From: Ceratobasidium sp. AG-K
Taxonomy: Eukaryota > Basidiomycota > Agaricomycetes > Cantharellales > Ceratobasidiaceae
Length of the DNA: 64,000 nucleotides
Direction: 5' to 3'
Assembly: GCA_037039685.1 (NCBI GenBank)
Contig: JAWNGF010000004.1
Span: 310,001-374,000, forward strand
The notes under the pieces are model-generated. The model was given only the letters and a program-made list of their open reading frames with translations, ran no database searches and had not been told where the DNA came from. A program made the translations under genes and the position numbers. Positions within the stretch are counted from its first letter, which is position 1, and every line of letters begins with the position of its first letter. This document shows, piece after piece, positions 60,768 to 64,000 of the stretch.

Positions 60768-63628
60768 ATGCCCAACGCCTTAGCCGCCATCCGAGAACTT
60801 CCCAACTATGAATTATATCAGCTCAAGATAGTCCATGGCAAGAGTCCAGTTATTGTTGTGGCAGTCCTCACGCAAAAAGCTATTGACCTTGGAGTCCGCT
60901 TTGACAATGATCGTAAGGACTATCGGCTCAACCTTTCTCGATTCCTTGGGAACGACAATGGATTGTGGATTGGTGGCACTGACTTTGACACTTCGGCGGA
61001 CAATATTCACCTCGACGTATCAGACAGGAGAAACCGCTACTTGGTGGCCGATCTTTGTAAGGACGCACTAGGTCAATGGACTCGGGGAGCCAAATACAGC
61101 CTCGACGACAACCTTGGGCTTGTCGATTACTTTCATCCCAGGGAGAGAGAAACCTATTTTCGCTTAGGAGTCAAGCCCCGTAATTCGTCAAAGGTATAAG
61201 ATTTACGAAATGTTCGAATCAAAGCTAATGCCATAATGCTTAGAGAACCCTCGTGCTGTGCTTTGATGGTGCATCAAACCATTTTAGCCATCAGGTCAGT
61301 GCAGACTTTCGAGTACAACAGTTCACATACTCAGCGCTTCGGTCAACTCGACAATGCATTATTACTGTAGAATACCAACGTTGTGAAGCTTTTCGAAATC
61401 CTTAAAAAGGATGATCCCGAACAACAGATGGTGTGTCATCACTCGATTATTGTGGCGCTATTCTAACCGATTGGAGTAGGTGTATTACCAGGTACTATTC
61501 CTCAGGTGCAAATTTTATCATTGGGTGTATTGAGCTCTATTCTAGACTGGGGTCGGAACGTATACATCCCCGGCGGTGACGGGTAAAATTGCTCAGTCCG
61601 TAGCCAAAACAGCAGATTTAGGGATCGCATGGTAAGGAGATGACTTCGAGTACCACGCTTTCGTAGCTAATTTGGGGATAATAGGTACCTCTTCCAACAT
61701 GTATGTGACCGTGACTTCGATACTTGCAATGTCTTAACCTGGCCTAGGTTATCGACGGCTACAAGTTCTTGACGGAGACATATCGAGGTTCGTCTTTTAT
61801 TTCGAGCTAGATTTTCCCCAAAAACTAATTTATCGGTAGCTGGGGACCATATTTATATTTTCGGTTTTTCAAGGGGTGCCTATACAGCCCGAGCGCTGGC
61901 AGGGATGCTTCATTGCGTGCGTTGAGATATGTCCTTTTGCGAATGAATCACATTATTTCTCCATAGGTTGGGCTCTTGCCGCGACACAATATCGGTGAGC
62001 ACTCTTATTACAAACTGTGCTCAGCCAGATCTAAGTTACCACAGAGCACGTTCCGTTTGCGTACAAAATCTACCAATCACAATCATCTGACCCCAAGTCA
62101 ACCGAGCCCGATCCAAATTCTGCCTATTCTTCGGAAGACCGGGACCCGGATGAAGTACTTACGGCAGAACTCAGGCCAGATGAGATCATCGAGGATACCA
62201 CAGTTTTGCCTAGCGTTATTCCCGACAACGTCCAGCTAGCTGGTAGTCCACCGGATATTGTCACGCCTCCTCAGAACCCACTTCAGAAAACGCCCATTAA
62301 AACCCCAGGCCTTGGCGCGTTGGGGACCGCAGGGAATGCCGAAGCAAAGAAGACAGACCCCGAAGCTTACAAGCAAGCCTTTTGTACTCCAGTTACGATC
62401 GATTTTGTGGGCGTATGGTAGGTTTATTGATTTGTCTTTCGTGGTTAGAAGACTTGACGCAAATGCATACCCAGGGACACCGTCGGCAGTGTGGGTAAGC
62501 CACACGGTATAACCAAACCAGTCCTTTATATTTATAAGGTGTGACATCGTAGGGGCGGTGGTACCACAAACTTTGCCATTTATTGACTATAATCCAAGCA
62601 TCCGAATCTTCAGGTTCGTCGTATTATATCCAATCGCCTCGTACTTGCCAATCGGACTATACCAGACAAGCTCTAGCCCTAGACGAACACCGTGCCAATT
62701 TTGTCCCCAATCTCTGGGATCACGGACGTACCCACAAAGGGCAAGATGTCCGCGAAGTTTGGTTCCGTGGTCAACACACCGACGTGGGGGGCGGTGCCCC
62801 TCCTCCATCTACTGCTACGCCAGACCACCCATTCACCGCATTGAGCAACATTTCACTTCGATGGATGGTCCAGCAGTGTCTCGAAAATAAGACGACGGTC
62901 GTACTCGATTACGAGAGCATGGCGCTCTATCGACAGGAGCGGGTGTTGGAGTATCGTCCTGCCCAGCCTGATTTGGGTATGTACAAGGATAAGATAAAGC
63001 AAGCAGAGAAGACGCCGCCTGAGGAGGGTCGCAAGGCCGCAGTTGAAAGGGCAACTAAGGAGGCGAGGGAGGCAGCGCAAAACTATCGAGGGGTTTTGTA
63101 TGGGGCTTCGTCCGCCTTAGACAAGGTCGACGTCAAGCATACCCTGTACGAGGCTGCAGGAACATTCTCCCCTTGGAACGTCCTTGAACTATTTCCGTCC
63201 TCCCGACCTGCCCAGACTGAGAACGGCCCCGTGATAACTCACAAGTAAGCAAACTTGTGATTTTCTACAAGTTCGGGTTCAATAACTGCTTGCGCAGACC
63301 CAATCTATGGAATACGCGCGCGGTATACCGTCGCAAGGCTACCGAACCAGTCTTTATCCACGCCTCAGTAAAAGACTTTCTGCTAACACCTGAGGGCAGG
63401 AATTACGTTCCTAGCGTAACCTGGCAGGGGTTTAAGGATGGGGAGCTGCCTCCTATCGAGAGCTATGAAGAGAATCCCATGGACTGGCCTCAACCAGGGC
63501 TTGACAGGGACACTATCATTGCAGCCCTGAAGATGAATTGGAAATCGAGCCCGGGGTGGGGGGAGCGACTCAAGAATTCGGCGACCTCGATTGGGGGTAA
63601 GATTGGTCGACTTTTTAGGTTGGGCTAG
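60768..63628 (+). CDS. Cyanovirin-N-like domain fused to DUF2235 alpha/beta hydrolase
   Basis: Exon 1 (about 143 residues) has YRLNLSRFLGNDNGLWIGG and SADNIHLDVSD, then SLDDNLGLVDYF: the paired LN..LGN.NG pattern of CVNH lectins. The exon splices in frame (NSSK to RTLVLCFDGASNHFSHQ) into a DUF2235 hydrolase: NTNVVKLFEIL, VYYQ, TGVGTYTSPAVTGKIAQ, IFGFSRGAYTARALAGM (nucleophile Ser in GxSxG), IDFVGVWDTVGS (Asp), and VWFRGQHTDVGGG (His). This family includes Tle1-type phospholipases, so the substrate could be a phospholipid or another ester, with CVNH as a glycan-binding module. The tail contains a Lys/Glu-rich helix (KAAVERATKEAREA). About eight introns; some borders are approximate. Confidence 0.7.
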
Positions 63629-64000
63629 GGGCGTATGGTTAGTCATGTATTGTTTTGGAATGAAGTGGAAGAAGCTTTGTGCTGTACTGATTGATACTGA
63701 TTGAATAATAGCCTTTGTTTCTGAATACCTGTCTGACGCATCGCTCGGGGGGGGGGGGGGGACACTAACCAAGTCAATTTAGTGTGTGTAAATAACCAGG
63801 TTGCGTGTGCTCACGTTATTTGGTTAGATTTTAATTTCCCTGGACGAGCACAGTGAGCTCGAGCAAATTAATGATTTCGCCGTGCGAACAAACCACTTAA
63901 TCGATATCACGGAAGGACGTGGCTCAATTTTTAGGGAGGCAAGTTATCCGTCCAGTATTCGACAAGCATCCGCCCCTCGCATACAGCAACCCTTGAACCT
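63629..64000. other. Downstream flank with a 15-G run
   Basis: No gene seen. A homopolymer of 15 G lies at 63747-63761 and may be miscounted. Confidence 0.6.

Overview
The window looks like nuclear DNA of a filamentous basidiomycete. Genes are split by short GT-AG introns of about 50-65 bases, and they include a PDR-type ABC transporter, a Golgi-type Ca2+-ATPase, a GH128 glucanase and an SR-rich nuclear protein. The gene families recall Rhizoctonia-type Agaricomycetes, but that placement is inference from memory of the families, not a database result.

Bases 1-22803 form a giant inverted repeat. Two arms of about 11 kb (1-10972 and 11781-22803) are near-identical reverse complements around an 808-base single-copy spacer. 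Each arm carries the same four genes: two small RING/coiled-coil proteins transcribed divergently, a TET/JBP-like 2-oxoglutarate/Fe(II) dioxygenase, and a sirtuin with an uncharacterised C-terminal region. Each arm also holds about 3.4 kb of non-coding, repeat-rich DNA with a TA-flanked MITE, a 168-base foldback, direct repeats and a tRNA-like A/B-box block. The spacer holds one small gene whose stop codon lies inside the left arm end. The left arm carries a frameshifted sirtuin and an intact dioxygenase; the right arm carries the opposite. Because the right arm ends exactly opposite base 1, the arms may continue beyond the window, or this may be a contig end.

Bases 23286-33347 hold related accessory genes: a second sirtuin with eroded catalytic motifs plus a zinc module, a sirtuin-less relative with a PHD/ADD-like zinc module, a three-repeat small protein, and a divergent pair of proteins resembling the DNMT1 replication-foci (RFTS) domain. 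With the arms, this is a dense set of predicted chromatin or DNA-modification proteins and the most unusual part of the window. Bases 33494-35203 are an 84-base tandem repeat in a three-subtype higher-order array, split by a TA-flanked MITE.

From about 36 kb the DNA looks like ordinary euchromatin: an SR-rich SCI1-like protein and a PMR1-type Ca2+-ATPase sharing a 64-base divergent promoter, then a PDR ABC transporter. Bases 49-59 kb hold a locally duplicated module pairing a GH128 glucanase with a secreted, highly divergent Hsp70-like protein: one complete unit, one with a broken glucanase, and an extra Hsp70-like fossil. The window closes with a gene joining a cyanovirin-N-like domain to a DUF2235 (Tle1-like) alpha/beta hydrolase. 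All exon joins are read by eye from frame and splice consensus and have not been tested against transcripts.
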